From NCBI RefSeq assembly GCF_954871325.1, contig NC_088775.1, forward strand, positions 32,279,561 to 32,343,560: 64,000 bases of DNA. Reading direction: 5' to 3'. Of the stretch, positions 24,134-35,300 are shown piece by piece (the stretch's first letter is position 1; the number at the start of each line of letters is the position of its first letter). Position numbers and translations under genes: made by a program. The DNA is from Gordionus sp. m RMFG-2023 (Eukaryota > Nematomorpha > Gordioida > Chordodea > Parachordodidae). A model generated the notes under the pieces. The model saw only the letters and a program-made list of their open reading frames with translations, ran no database searches and was not told where the DNA came from.

Positions 24134-25183
24134 GCCATTCCATGTCAAATCGATCAAACATTTTCGGCCGATCCCTTTTAAAATTCTTAAAAATTTCATG
24201 AATTATTAAGATAAGTAAGTAAATGAATGATAAAGCCCCCCCCCCCAAGACCAAATTCCTGAGTATGAGCCTCGAACAAATAACTTGTCCTAAAGACTTT
24301 TTTGCCTATTGTAAGGAAAATATTAAAGGTATAAGATTTATTTATTAATATATATTATAATTTTTTTTTAAATAGATTTCTCTTACATTATGAAAAACGA
24401 ATATGAGAAAGAGCTAATAATTTTAGAAGAGAGATTCAATAAAGCGCGTGCAATACCTGAAACGCAAATATTTCATACGTATCATCTAATTTCTCAGAAT
24501 AAAATTGAGGCTAAATTTTATACAAATTCAACAGACTTCAAATTTTAAATTATGGATAGAATATGATTATCTATCTATATTTCTATAATATTAATAAAAA
24601 ATTAAATTAAAGATAGTTAATATCGTAAATTTGATTTCAGTCTAATGGGCATGTATCCACACTGCCCCTCAGTTTTTGGTATATTTAAAAGAAATTGGAA
24701 ATTTTTTAATATAAAAAGTGAAAATATACTGTTATAGGTAATAACAAAATTTTAACCTGAAATTTGTAATTTCCTATAGGGCCATCTATTTTTTCCAATT
24801 TTTGATAAATTGAAAGTCTCGAAAGCTTCGCCAAGGTTATGACATAGTATATATATTTTTAACAAAGGTGTTAAAATAAAAAGATAAAAAAAATTTCGAA
24901 AACAAACTCCCTTGCCAATGTTTATTGTTTTATGATTACTTATAACTTTATATATTATGTACCTTTTTACTATAATTAGTTTTTGAGATATAAATATTTT
25001 ATATTTTACAGATTCTAAAATGGCTCTTTTTTGCACCATTGAGCCTCTTATCCATGGAACCAGGTGTGCTAGCGAACTAAAATAAATGGCTTTCTAATTT
25101 ATGTAACCTATCTAAATAATTCCATAAATTTAACAAATTTAAAAGGGGTCGGCCGGTAGATGATCGATTCACGAGGAATGACC
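24134..25183 (+). mobile_element. Internally deleted relic of a Sola-like transposon
   Basis: The ends are related inverted repeats: CCATTCCATGTCAAATCGAT with CGGCCGATCCCTTTTAAA on the left, and the reverse complement of CATTCCTCGTGAATCGATCA with CGGCCGACCCCTTTTAAA on the right. They resemble the terminus of the full element at 55084-58837 (AATTCCATACCAAATCGATA). At 24390-24550 the + strand encodes EYEKELIILEERFNKARAIP and FHTYHLISQNKIEAKFYTN, which align with the full element's [20 protein letters not shown] and [18 protein letters not shown]. No convincing target duplication was seen. Confidence 0.6.
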
Positions 25184-25189
25184 TTTAAA

Positions 25190-25857
25190 TAATAAAATAT
25201 TATTTTATATAAATAATATAATAAAAAATAATAAAATAATATTTTATATATATTAAATGTCAGCCACTGACAGCAAAACTTTATAATTCTCAAAATTATA
25301 CGCCTTTGGCTTTCACAAAACTTTCTTTTTCCTACTTTATCACTGACAGATAGTAAAATATCTACCAAATCTAGATAATTCTCCAAATACCAGCTCATGC
25401 CCTATATATAAATTATATTATGATATAGTAGATTCAAATAAATTGATGATAAATGATGTTGCATAAGGATAATAATGATAAAGCTTATCGCCAATATGAA
25501 TGGATAATTAAATTAACTGCAATAATATATGCATTCGAATATAGGGATTATTGTATATTTCAGAAAATAAGTCTAAAGATTTTCAAATTGTTAGAATATT
25601 AGAATTTGGCACGTTATGACCAACATTTTTCATGATATAATTTAATTTTGAATTTTTTTTCTTACCATTATTTTCACGTAGACCTGACAAAATGTATTTG
25701 TCAAAAACAACTAATTAGAACTTAACCCATTTTAAAATAGATTTATATGTATTTCTTCATGGTAATAAGAATTTAATAATAATAATAATGTGATCAAATT
25801 TTATGAACATAGAATATAGAAAGATGTTTATTAAAGTGTAGCAACTATACATTACAC
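25190..25857. other. AT-rich spacer, no gene recognised
   Basis: The first 70 bases are an AT palindrome (AAATAATATTTTAT type). A minus-strand ORF at 25108-25398 has no recognisable domain and overlaps the Sola-like terminus, so I do not call it. Confidence 0.4.
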
Positions 25858-26877
25858 CTACAAAATTTCGCCGATCCGGCAAGTATCACAATATCATCTG
25901 CAAATATCATATTCCACGGGACTGTTTGAGGTATAGACTGTGCTAATACATCTATTAATGAAGAGAAGTGGGCTGAGAGCCGACCCTTGATGAACTCCTT
26001 CGGCTATTGTGAAGCCTGCAGAAGTACCTGTTGTGCTAGGGACCAATGTGGTATGGCCCATATACATATCCTGTATTATTCTTATATATTTTTCGGGAAC
26101 ATTTTTGTGGCGTAGCGCCTACCAGATATGTTTTCTAGGGATTCTATCAAAGGCCTTTTCTAGATCGAGAAAGACCATGTGTAGCTTTTTGTTCTTTTCC
26201 CTGTATTTTTCACTCATTTGCCTAATTGCGTGGATAGCATCGGTTGTTGATCTTCCAGGCATAAAGCCAAACTGAGTCTCTCCTATTTCGATTATATCTC
26301 TTGATCTTTTTTCTATTATTTTTTCGTATAGTTTTAGACAGTGTGACATTAGTTTTATGCCCCTGTAATTTTGACAATTATGTGGATCCCCTTTATTTTT
26401 GAAGATAGGAACTAGATAGCTCTGCCTCCATTTTTGGGGAACCTCTTCATTTCCAAGTATCTTATTGTATAGATTTGTGAGGACATGTATTCCATCATCT
26501 CCTAGTGCTTTAAAGCTTTCTATTGGAATATCGTCTGGACCCCTAGCTTTGTTGTTTTTCATATGCTTGAGGCATGTGATTATTTCTTGTTGTGTTATAG
26601 GTTGTACAAGGTTTTGACAAGGGGAGTGTACGTCTAGATGCAGTATATGCGGATTAAAGTTGAGAAGCTCCTGAAAATATTCTTTCCATCTACTCATTAT
26701 TTCTTTTTCCTTTATTATCAATTTCCCATCTTTATTTTTGATTACTTTCGGAGCTCCGTTTATATCCCTAGAGTTCTTTTCTCGCTGTTTGGCTAATCTG
26801 TATATTTTATTTTGCCCTTCTTTGGTATGTAGATCTTCGTACATGTCATCGTATGCCATAGATTTGGCTCTAGCCAC
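25858..26877 (-). pseudogene. RTE reverse transcriptase region, 3'-truncated
   Basis: The open frame from 26877 to 26119 begins MARAKSMAYDDMYEDLHTKE and carries the fingers/palm motifs NNKARGPDDIPIESFKALGD, KNKGDPHNCQNYRGIKLMSH, GFMPGRSTTDAI and FLDLEKAFDRI. It continues after a frame shift through VPSTTGTSAG, GVHQGSALSPLLF and FADDIVILAGSAK. The sequence ends 20-30 residues past the catalytic Asp-Asp, so the polymerase cannot be whole. Confidence 0.85.
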
Positions 26878-26970
26878 CGCCTTTGTAGCTAATCTCTTCG
26901 ATTTTTTGTATCTTGTCTTGTCATCTGCGTTTTTGAATTTGTACCATATTTTATAAAGGGCTTTTTTCTC

Positions 26971-28028
26971 CTATATAGTGGTTTGTACCTCTTCATTCCA
27001 CCACCATAGTTCTTTGTATGATTTGTTGCCTCCTCTTGTCAAGCCTAGTGTCGATTTGGCAGTGTCTATTAATCTGGAGGAAAGGTCTGTCCACGTTTTT
27101 TCACTGACTTGTGAGGAATCAATGTTTGCATTGATTGCAAAGGCATCTGTCATTGTTCTTAATTTGCCCCATTTGATGCATGGTTCCAGTTTTATCTTGT
27201 TTTGAGTGGATTTATTTGAGATGTGTAAATCCATGACTAGTAGCTTGTGTTGTGCGGCGGGGATGACTTTGTAGTCTATTACATCTTTTAATCTTCTGCG
27301 AAAGATTAGTATGTAATCTATCTGTGTTTTCCTTTTACCCCTTTCGTATGTTATTAAATGACTATTCTTTTTCCTATAGTAGGTGTTGGTTAAGGCAAGG
27401 TCGAAGGCTTGCGCAAATTTCAGTATATGCTCTCCTTCATCATTTCGTTCTCCATATCCAAAACCACCATGATGCCTTTTGTAGCTATCTCTTGCTTTCC
27501 CCACATGCGCATTTAAGTCACCACCAATTATGACTAGGTCATAGCTTCATCAAGGATAGTTCTAAAGTCATCTTTCTCTTCTTCCTTGCAACCCGTTTGA
27601 GGAGCATATAATGAAAAGATGTGTAGTATTGATTGACCAATGCAGAGTTTTATCTTCAATAGTCTATCAGAGATCCTGTTGACTTCTACAACTGAGGAGA
27701 TTAGATCTTGACTGAGGATGATGCCGACACCGTTCCTATTGCTAACAAGTCCATTATAGTACAATTTATACCCATCTCCAATCATCAAAGTCTTCTGTCC
27801 TTTCCATTTCGTCTCTTGTATGCACGCTATATCAACTTTTCTCTTGTTCAACATTGATGCCAATTCTCTCGTCTTACCTTTAAGCGTCCCAATATTCAAA
27901 CTTGCTAATCTTGTTTTCTTTGCTTTGACCTTTACTTTACTTTTCACAGGATGGAGGTCTACACCCTGCGCGTCGCATGGAGGGAACGCCCTAGCTTTAA
28001 TATTCATATTTCCATTTGTTTTCTTCAT
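26971..28028 (-). pseudogene. RTE endonuclease region, copy 2
   Basis: The region covers two overlapping frames: MKKTNGNMNIK...RTILDEAMT (28028-27534), then a shifted frame through GGDLNAHVGKARD, GFGYGERNDEGEHILKFAQA and TQIDYILI (to 26971). The catalytic Glu of IQETKW and the Asp/Asn of GGDLN are present. The frame change at about 27534 is identical to that at 2177 in the first copy, so it was already in the source sequence of both. Otherwise the domain looks recent. Confidence 0.82.
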
Positions 28029-28033
28029 TTTGT

Positions 28034-29038
28034 TTTATATATAAAATAATTATATATATTTAATTTTGATAAATAGGAATATAGAATAATTAAGGCTAGG
28101 CTTAGTGTGTGTAACGTCTCCCAATCCCTACATTTTGTTTAATTAGTTTTAGGCGATTTTTCGATTAGGCCTAATTAGGTATTGTTGATTTTTAAGCTAA
28201 TAACTACTTATAAATGTCGGACAATTTTATACAAACTTATGGAGAGACTTTAATTTATAATCATTTTTATAACTTTTGAAATTTTTTTTATGTAAATTAA
28301 AATTTTAAGAAATTTAATATAAAATCTTCTAAAATTTATAGGGTTTAGCCTTTAATATATATAGATTTTCATTATAAATTATTAAATATAAAAATTTTTT
28401 TGGCGATCGTATGAAATTCCCAGGATTCTCTTCAGAATAGATCTGATAAAATCAAATTTATCAAGGAAATTAAAAACACGCACTAAAATCAGATCAGAGA
28501 GCTACAGGCCTGGCCTTAAACCTGATTCGAATGCCTGGGCCGAAAATTTTATTTTTTAAAAATACATGGGCTGGGCTAAAAAAAAATTTTAAATACCCGG
28601 GCCGGGCCATATATTTTATAAAAATCATTTTTATAATCTTAACATGCAGAATTTTTTATAAGATTTTTATTTCCTTCCATTTCGTCGAAATCAAAAAATA
28701 AAAATGTTTTAATAATATATTAAATAAAATAACAAAATTTTCAAATCTTTTCTATTCTTAAAAAAACAAGCCAGATGCCGTCATATAAATTCTCGGAACA
28801 CCCTTGAATAAAAAAAAAAGGGAAAAAATAATCTTAAGTAGTCTATTTATAAAAGTCTACAATTTTTGAATAATAAAAGAATGTTTTATATACTTTCAAA
28901 ATATTAATTTTTTTTATTACTTAATTTTTTTTACTTAAAATATATAATTTTTTTACTAAAATATAATATAAATATAATATTTTTATTACTTTTAAAATAT
29001 AATATTTTTTCCTTACTCTTATAGATTAAAAAAATTTT
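28034..29038. other. Non-coding spacer with a GGCCC-rich repeat fragment
   Basis: At about 28489-28640 a fragment (CAGAGAGCTACAGGCCTGGCC...CCCGGGCCGGGCCATA) belongs to the same family as the complete 407-bp element at 46280-46686 and fragments at 39925 and 62990. Otherwise the stretch is AT-rich with no gene. Confidence 0.5.
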
Positions 29039-29053
29039 TTTTAACTTTTTATT

Positions 29054-29648
29054 ATGGATCAGGATATTTTCACTCCATCTGACAGTTTATCTTTTTTGGA
29101 TAATTCCCCATTTGAAAATTCAAGTCATTCTCAATTTTGTGAATATTTTCAGGTAAAATTATATTTCAGTTAGCTAAAGTGACTGCTACATAAAATCCTG
29201 ACCCATATATATATCATACAAATGATATTTTAAAATAGATATTACCATATATTTGCAAAATAGGCATTTTTAAAATATGTTTGTTACAAGGTTTTACAAT
29301 GGATTTGATTATATAATAAATAGTTAATTTAATTTTAAATATTTTATATTAACTAAATCATACATTATGCCCAATTTAGACGGAAAAGAAATCGAAGAAT
29401 ATTTAACAGATCCGGTTGCTCAAACCTCTGTTGATATTATAGATTGGTGGTCTCGAAACGCTAAACGTTTTCCAAAGCTGTCGACAATGGTCAATGATTA
29501 CTTATGCGAACAAACTACGTCCTTAGCAAGCGAACGTATTTTTTCTCGAGCCGGCGCAACCATTTGTAAGAAGAGGAATAGGATGTCAGCCACAACGTTA
29601 AAACAATGCCTATGTATAAATTCATGGGAATGTTATAAATTTGCGTGA
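29054..29648 (+). pseudogene. hAT transposase fragment: C-terminal dimerisation domain
   Basis: A clean 93-codon frame at 29367-29648 contains DGKEIEEYLTDP, DIIDWWSRNAKRFPKLSTMV and TTSLASERIFSRAG, then NRMSATTLKQCLCINSW. This is the hAT dimerisation domain (WW...FP.L...SSERIFS.AG...R). A short ORF at 29054 (MDQDIFTPSDSLSFLDNS) followed by a GTAAAA donor-like site could be an exon of the same gene. The rest of the transposase is absent and no TIRs were seen. The intact frame leaves open a recent copy or a captured domain. Confidence 0.6.
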
Positions 29649-29719
29649 CGAATTTTTTGTATAATTTGTTATTTTTCCATTATTTGTTATTTGATTTATG
29701 CATATAATTTTTATTTTTT

Positions 29720-30838
29720 ATTTATGAAAATAATAAAGATCCTTATACATTTTGCATTTGTAAATTTTTATTTATAAAATATAAGAGCCTACTTGCGATA
29801 AATGAATAATTTTAAATATATCATTTTTAAATTAAAATAGTTATTATTTCTAAAAAAAGGGGGGGGGGGTTTATAGATAAAAAAATTTTAATTCCTAATT
29901 AGTAGTACTCTGAAGATGTAAATGTTTTCCTAATTTTTTCTATGATATTCATTCTTAAGTATGAATGTTTGGATTTTGCATAAGTCATCCGCACAATTAC
30001 CAAAAAAAAAATCAATTAAAAATTATAATTTATAATGATGCATTAGTGGTAGAAAGTATTTAGGGGGTTTAGATAGGCCCGCTAACACTCGCTTTAACAA
30101 TCGTGATATGTAAACAAAATATTTGTAAAACTCAGAAATTATGAAAAATATAAAATTTGTCAAGAATTATATTCATAATCTTAAATCAAATAATAATTAA
30201 AATCTTGTGTTTCAAATCATTATAAAAAATTTATAGTAGTTACATATTACTTAATATTTTTATAAGATTAGGAAAAATATATGTATCTGAATGTCTTAAA
30301 TTTAAAAATGAGTTCCTTTTCAATTTGCCCTGTATTTTCCTATTATCTACCAATCCTTTAAAAAGTTTCAAATGATATACCCCTCATATCTAATACCAAA
30401 TATTATAAACTAAGTTTAAGTTAAAAAATAGAATAAAATATAATAGCAGTATCAATATTAGAGGTTTAGTTTTTTTTATATTTCTAGATTTTTAAGGGTG
30501 GAGTCAAAAAGTAATGAAGGAAAAAATTTCTTACTGAATCCAAATATTTTATAACATCTTTCCAATATCAAATTTTTTTAAATAGGCTTAAAACGTTTTT
30601 AAATAAAATTTTCCTCATTGGAATAAAATATAATTGCAGTGACACCTTATTACTAGATCCAATGGTTTTAGAAAATCTTTAAATATCCAAAACTTTTTAC
30701 AAGACTTTAAATATAAATAAAATGTTTTTTTAATTTTTACATTTCAAGCCTGGTGTTAAAAAAATGGCAATAGAAATTTCTTTATAAAAATAAAATTTTA
30801 GAACTTAATATTAAAAACCACTAAGATTAAAAGAAAGT
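29720..30838. other. AT-rich spacer
   Basis: There is no gene or terminal repeat I can support. It contains an 11-base G tract at 29859-29869, notable in this A+T-rich setting. Confidence 0.5.
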
Positions 30839-31548
30839 TTTAAAAAAACCTAAAGATAACGATTATGACAATTGTCACTTTTCTAAGGTACATATACACT
30901 GAAAATTTAATTTAACATGTTTACAATTAATATTTTTACCTATTTGCTTCAAAAAAATTCGAAAAAACTTAAAAATGACGATTATGACAATTGTCACTTT
31001 TCTAAGGTACATATTCACTGAAGATTTAATTAAACATGTTTACAATATATATTTTTACCTATTTGCTTCAAAAAAATTTGAAAAAACTTAAAAATGACGA
31101 TTATGACAAATTTTAACGCAAGCCGACCTAACAAGCCGACCCAGCAAGCCAACCCAGCAAGCCAACCCAGCAAGCCAACCCAGCAAGCCAACCCAGCAAG
31201 CCAACCCAACAAGCTGACCAAGCAAGCCGATCCAATAAGCCGACCCAACAAGCAGACCCATCAAGTCGACCCCTCAAGCCGACTTCTCAAGCCGACCCAA
31301 CAAGCCGACCCAACAAGCCGACCCAACAAGCCGACCCAACAAGCAGACCCAACAAGCCGACCCATCAAGCCGACCCAGCAAGCCGACTCATCGGGTGGGC
31401 CCAATGGGTCGGCTCATGAGGCCCATTGGGTCGGGTCGGGTCTGATCTATGGCTAAATGGGTTCACTCGGGTTTAAGGTCGTTTTTTCGGCTCAAACCTT
31501 GCTGGGTTTTCGGCCAAGCCGACCCGACCCAGCAATTTAGCAACACTA
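30839..31548. mobile_element. Solo foldback arm: satellite units, GC minisatellite, TIR
   Basis: Two and a half copies of the ACGATTATGACAATTGTCAC satellite (30850-31115) run straight into a 13-bp minisatellite of the AAGCCGACCCAAC type (31118-31400), and then to a terminus reading AGCAATTTAGCAACACTA (ends 31548). The order satellite, GC-rich repeats, ...AACACTA matches the right arm of the foldback element at 44879-54458, but with a different minisatellite. No left arm was found. Short ORFs here only translate the minisatellite. Confidence 0.6.
31118..31400. repeat. 13-bp minisatellite (AAGCCGACCCAAC)
   Basis: About 20 tandem units of AAGCCGACCCAAC and variants (CAAGCCAACCCAG) in a GC-rich island. 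Downstream is an inverted, more degenerate counterpart (GGGTCGGCTCATGAGGCCCA) around 31390-31440. Confidence 0.9.
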
Positions 31549-32203
31549 CAGTTGGGCTATTCAAATTTTTCAGGGGGCTCGAGCCCCTGCGCCCCCTCCC
31601 CCCTAGTGACGTCACTGATGTTTATACATTCATAGAAAGTACATTTAGGATATACAATCAATTACCATAAATTGTATCCTTAAACAAAATACAATTTATT
31701 TAAAGTTAATACATTACAGTAAACAAAATGATTTAATATAGTAAATCTAGGTGGCGTGACTAACTTATTCCATTATGTTATTATTTGATTAAACATTTGA
31801 TTGAGAATGCTTTTCAGAAGTACTTTGTATTTTATTTTTTCATGTCAAAAGATATGTTTACTAGTTATTCTTATTTTAAAAAAAATACTCAATTTTAGAA
31901 TGGTAGGTGTAGTTACAAGGTTACTGAGTTTTCAGCAAAAGTGTGCTTCGATCTCTGGACCCGTTTTCTTAAGACCATCTTCATGAGCGAAGTTAGATTT
32001 ACGGTTAAAAGATTCCAGATATAGGATAGGAGGCTATATATATTATATAAAAAGGTAAAATTTAGTCTTTATTCATTAAATTAGCATGCTTCATACAATG
32101 TATATTATCATGGCCGTAAAATAAAATTGACTTGAAATAAATCTTTATGACAGGTTTCAAATATCTAATATCAAATAATTTAGTCACCGCAATGCTCATG
32201 TGA

Positions 32204-32319
32204 ATGGACACATTGAAACATTATTGCGGAATATTTGGATCACTTTCAACAAATGATTATCATGATGAAATAGATATAGCGCATATTATATATTTAGGGT
32301 TAGTTTCTTTACAACATAG
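32204..32319 (+). CDS. PPAT: PPAT exon 1 (residues 1-38)
   Basis: The exon starts [15 protein letters not shown], so a 7-residue propeptide precedes the catalytic Cys8, then ends in VSLQH plus two bases of Arg39. Donor GTATAT. A TGA at 32201-32203 is immediately upstream in frame. Introns 1 and 2 are only 50 and 38 bp. Confidence 0.9.
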
Positions 32320-35300
32320 GTATATATATATTTATTTACCATATAATTTCTAAAAAATAATAAAATAAGAGGGCAGGAATGTGCTGGAATTGTAACATCT
32401 TTTGGTGGAAGTAATGACATGAAAGTTTTAAAAATTAAGGGCCTTGTTTCTCATACAATTACCTCCGAGAATTTGACTGGGTTAAATGGACATTATGGTG
32501 AACTTTATTTAAGATTATAAGTACAATTTTTATAGGTATTGGCCATACTAGATACTCTACACAAGCTGGTACAGATATGATAAATTGTCAACCTTTTGTG
32601 GTTCATACAACATGTGGACAAATTGCTATAGCCCACAATGGGGAGTTGATGAATGCTAAAAAATTGCGCAAAAAAGTATTGGAATTAATGAGAACAATAT
32701 TATCATACATTTAGATAGTGTTGTTAAGAACCTTGATTTCACACATACAGTAAGAATATTAGCTCCCAAAATCTATATAAATAAATAATATATATTTTAA
32801 TAGAATATTGAATTTGAAAAAAAAAATAATATTTAATAATAATTAAAATGCATATTTTAATGGAACACTGAATTTGGAAAAATATAATTATACATAATAA
32901 TTAATATACAGTTTTAACAAAATAATTTTAATTTAATTCTCTTTTGGCAACATTTATTGGATAAACTAAATACCAGACTATATTTGTTAGTCTCTATTAT
33001 TGGCATCAAAATTAGGGAAAATATATAGAATAACTAACTATCAAACTTTCCAAACCTTCCTACGAATAGATTAAAAAGCTTTTGTTTTCACTATTCAAAA
33101 TGTGATCCATAATTTTTATATCTAATTTTATATTACTGAGAGAATTCATAAAAAAGGTTATATTACAAATTGGTTAACAGTTGAAAACATGCATAAGTCA
33201 TAAATTTTAAACCTTAAACTATCAGCCATCTGAAAGATTAATTTTTATAAGATTGTAATAAATATATGTTTTATTTTAAAATGTAACAATTCTATTTCTG
33301 CAAAATATTTTAAAATATAATACTTATCGGTTGTGTTTAATTTATGATCATAATATCTGTTTTTTACAGATAAATACACATTAAAAATTAAATATGGGTC
33401 ATTACATTACAAATCATGCAGTGTTTGGATGATCATCTCTAAAATGAACAAACTTAACATGATAGTTATATATATTTTAGTAAAATCAAAATTTTATAGC
33501 TCATATATTTTAGTAAAATCAAAATTTTATAGCTCAACCATATCCAAAGATATACACATAAGTCAAAAATCACACAATATGTGATTTTATTAAATTTAAA
33601 AAAAAAAAATTACTTAAGACAGAGTTACAAATTATATATCATTTATTAGCCCTTAAAATTTAACATTGGAAAATATTAAAAAATATAAATTATTTTATTT
33701 AATAAAAATATAAGATTATAGAAGATATTTTTTGGGGTGCTGATATTTGTTTATATTTAACTGATTAATAAAATAAAATCAAAGCGTTTTTTAAATTTTA
33801 TTCTATATTATTTTTAGGTTACACCAATATATAATATCGAGATCTATAATATTGAAAACATTAAAAAAAACAATAAATATATGGAGGAAAAGCCATAATT
33901 TTGAATTTCAGTTATGAGAAGTAGACAGACTCGTTTATAAATATTCGTTTTTATTTTCATAATTTGCTTGCCCCACATAACAATATTATTACCCATAATT
34001 TAGTATTATTATGTGATAAGAATAAATGGAAAATATTGTTACCAGATTAATATTGAAAAGTGTTTTGGAACAAAATATATTATCACCACCACACAATGAT
34101 AATCTTTTAGAAAATGTCTAAATTAAAACTTCAACCTTAAACAAATAAAAATTGGATCCAGTACATAGGGATGTAAAATTCTCCATAAAATTTATTGGGG
34201 AAAATAATGTAGAAATTAGTGAAAATAACCCCAAAAATACATCTTACTGTTCTATATTTTTTATTGAATAAGTACTAAATTTGTAGAAATAATGCAAAAA
34301 TAAAAATGCACTCATTATAATTTTTTTATTGAATAACTTTATTAATTAGCAATAAAAAGCCTGTATTATAAATATATATTTAAAATTCATAAGATGTAAT
34401 TGAAATAGCATCATTATAATATTATAGATAAACCAGAATCCTTGATCTTTTGCTAATATTTTGAACATGATGCCCAATTTGTGTGTTCCTTTAAATGTTG
34501 ATTATATCTGATAGATATCAATTTTGGACTCTCGTACTTTATGCTATTTAGTTTTAGAAATAAACCTTCCCAAAAGCTTACCAAACTTTCTGATGCATTT
34601 GAGGATGGTTATGGTAAAGACCACTTACTTACTACCACTTAGGCCTATTCAAAAAAAATTATAATATCGAATAATTACGAATACAAATTATTTGTTTTAT
34701 CCGAATATGAATAATTATTTATTCGATTCGTAAAATACGAATTATTCGGAATATTTAATAAATTGATTTAATAATCTAAAATTTGTCATTTCTATTTGAT
34801 AAACTTCCAATCTGAGAGGTGATGTGTTTAAAAAAAGACTAGCACAAATTTAAAAAATCTCTGAAGTGAAAATGAAAGCAATATTTAAATTTTTATATGC
34901 CATATTTTTTGAATCTCATGATAAATTATATTAAAAAATTATACAAATTATAGGTATATAAAAATATAATACATTTCTACAATAAATTATTGTTAGTAGC
35001 CTAAATATGTTAGAGAAGAATGCTTCTGATGAAATAGTTATGCTTGATGTTGACAAAATTTCCTCACAAAAAAAGCGATTATATGGGATCAATAAAGATG
35101 GTGAAAAGGCTCTTTTTTTTATCATTAAATTATTGATTACATATTTTTTATTATCAGATTATTATAATAATTTTTTCTATTATCAAATTTGCAATAAAAA
35201 TATATTTGAGTATGATATATTTTATTAAGAAAATTCATTTCAATTATACAAATAATTGGAATCAAATAAAAATATTTAAACGAATCGAATATGAATAATG

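Larger units (their letters stand above)
25858..28033 (-). mobile_element. RTE-type LINE, 5' part with EN and RT, 3'-truncated
   Basis: On the minus strand the copy runs from the endonuclease start MKKTNGNMNIKARAFPPCD (28028) through IACIQETKWKG, YAPQTG, GGDLNAHVG, QIDYILI, then an RT domain with NYRGIKLMSHCLKLYEKIIE, QFGFMPGRSTTDAIHA, motif A FLDLEKAFDRIPRKHIW, EGVHQGSALSPLLF and the catalytic FADD (about 25890), stopping at about 25858. The RT thumb and GRPK tail are missing. It lacks the tRNA-like head of the first copy, and no flanking duplication was found. The polyprotein is split by frame changes near 27534, 26970 and 26119. Confidence 0.88.

Noticed and set aside
31030-31456. Open frames encoding Gln/Pro/Ala-rich (+) or Leu/Gly/Trp-rich (-) repeat proteins
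   Set aside because: Both simply translate the 13-bp minisatellite, which has no stops in these frames; no start context or flanking coding signal.
31900-31986. Small frame MVGVVTRLLSFQQKCASISG after an acceptor-like TTTTAG, resembling a mitochondrial targeting peptide
   Set aside because: 28 codons only, no family recognised, no donor or continuation; not enough to call an exon.
32716-32727. TAGTGTTGTTAA directly downstream of PPAT exon 3, identical to the foldback terminus
   Set aside because: No inverted partner or 8-bp duplication was found; a 12-bp match in such A+T-rich DNA can be chance.
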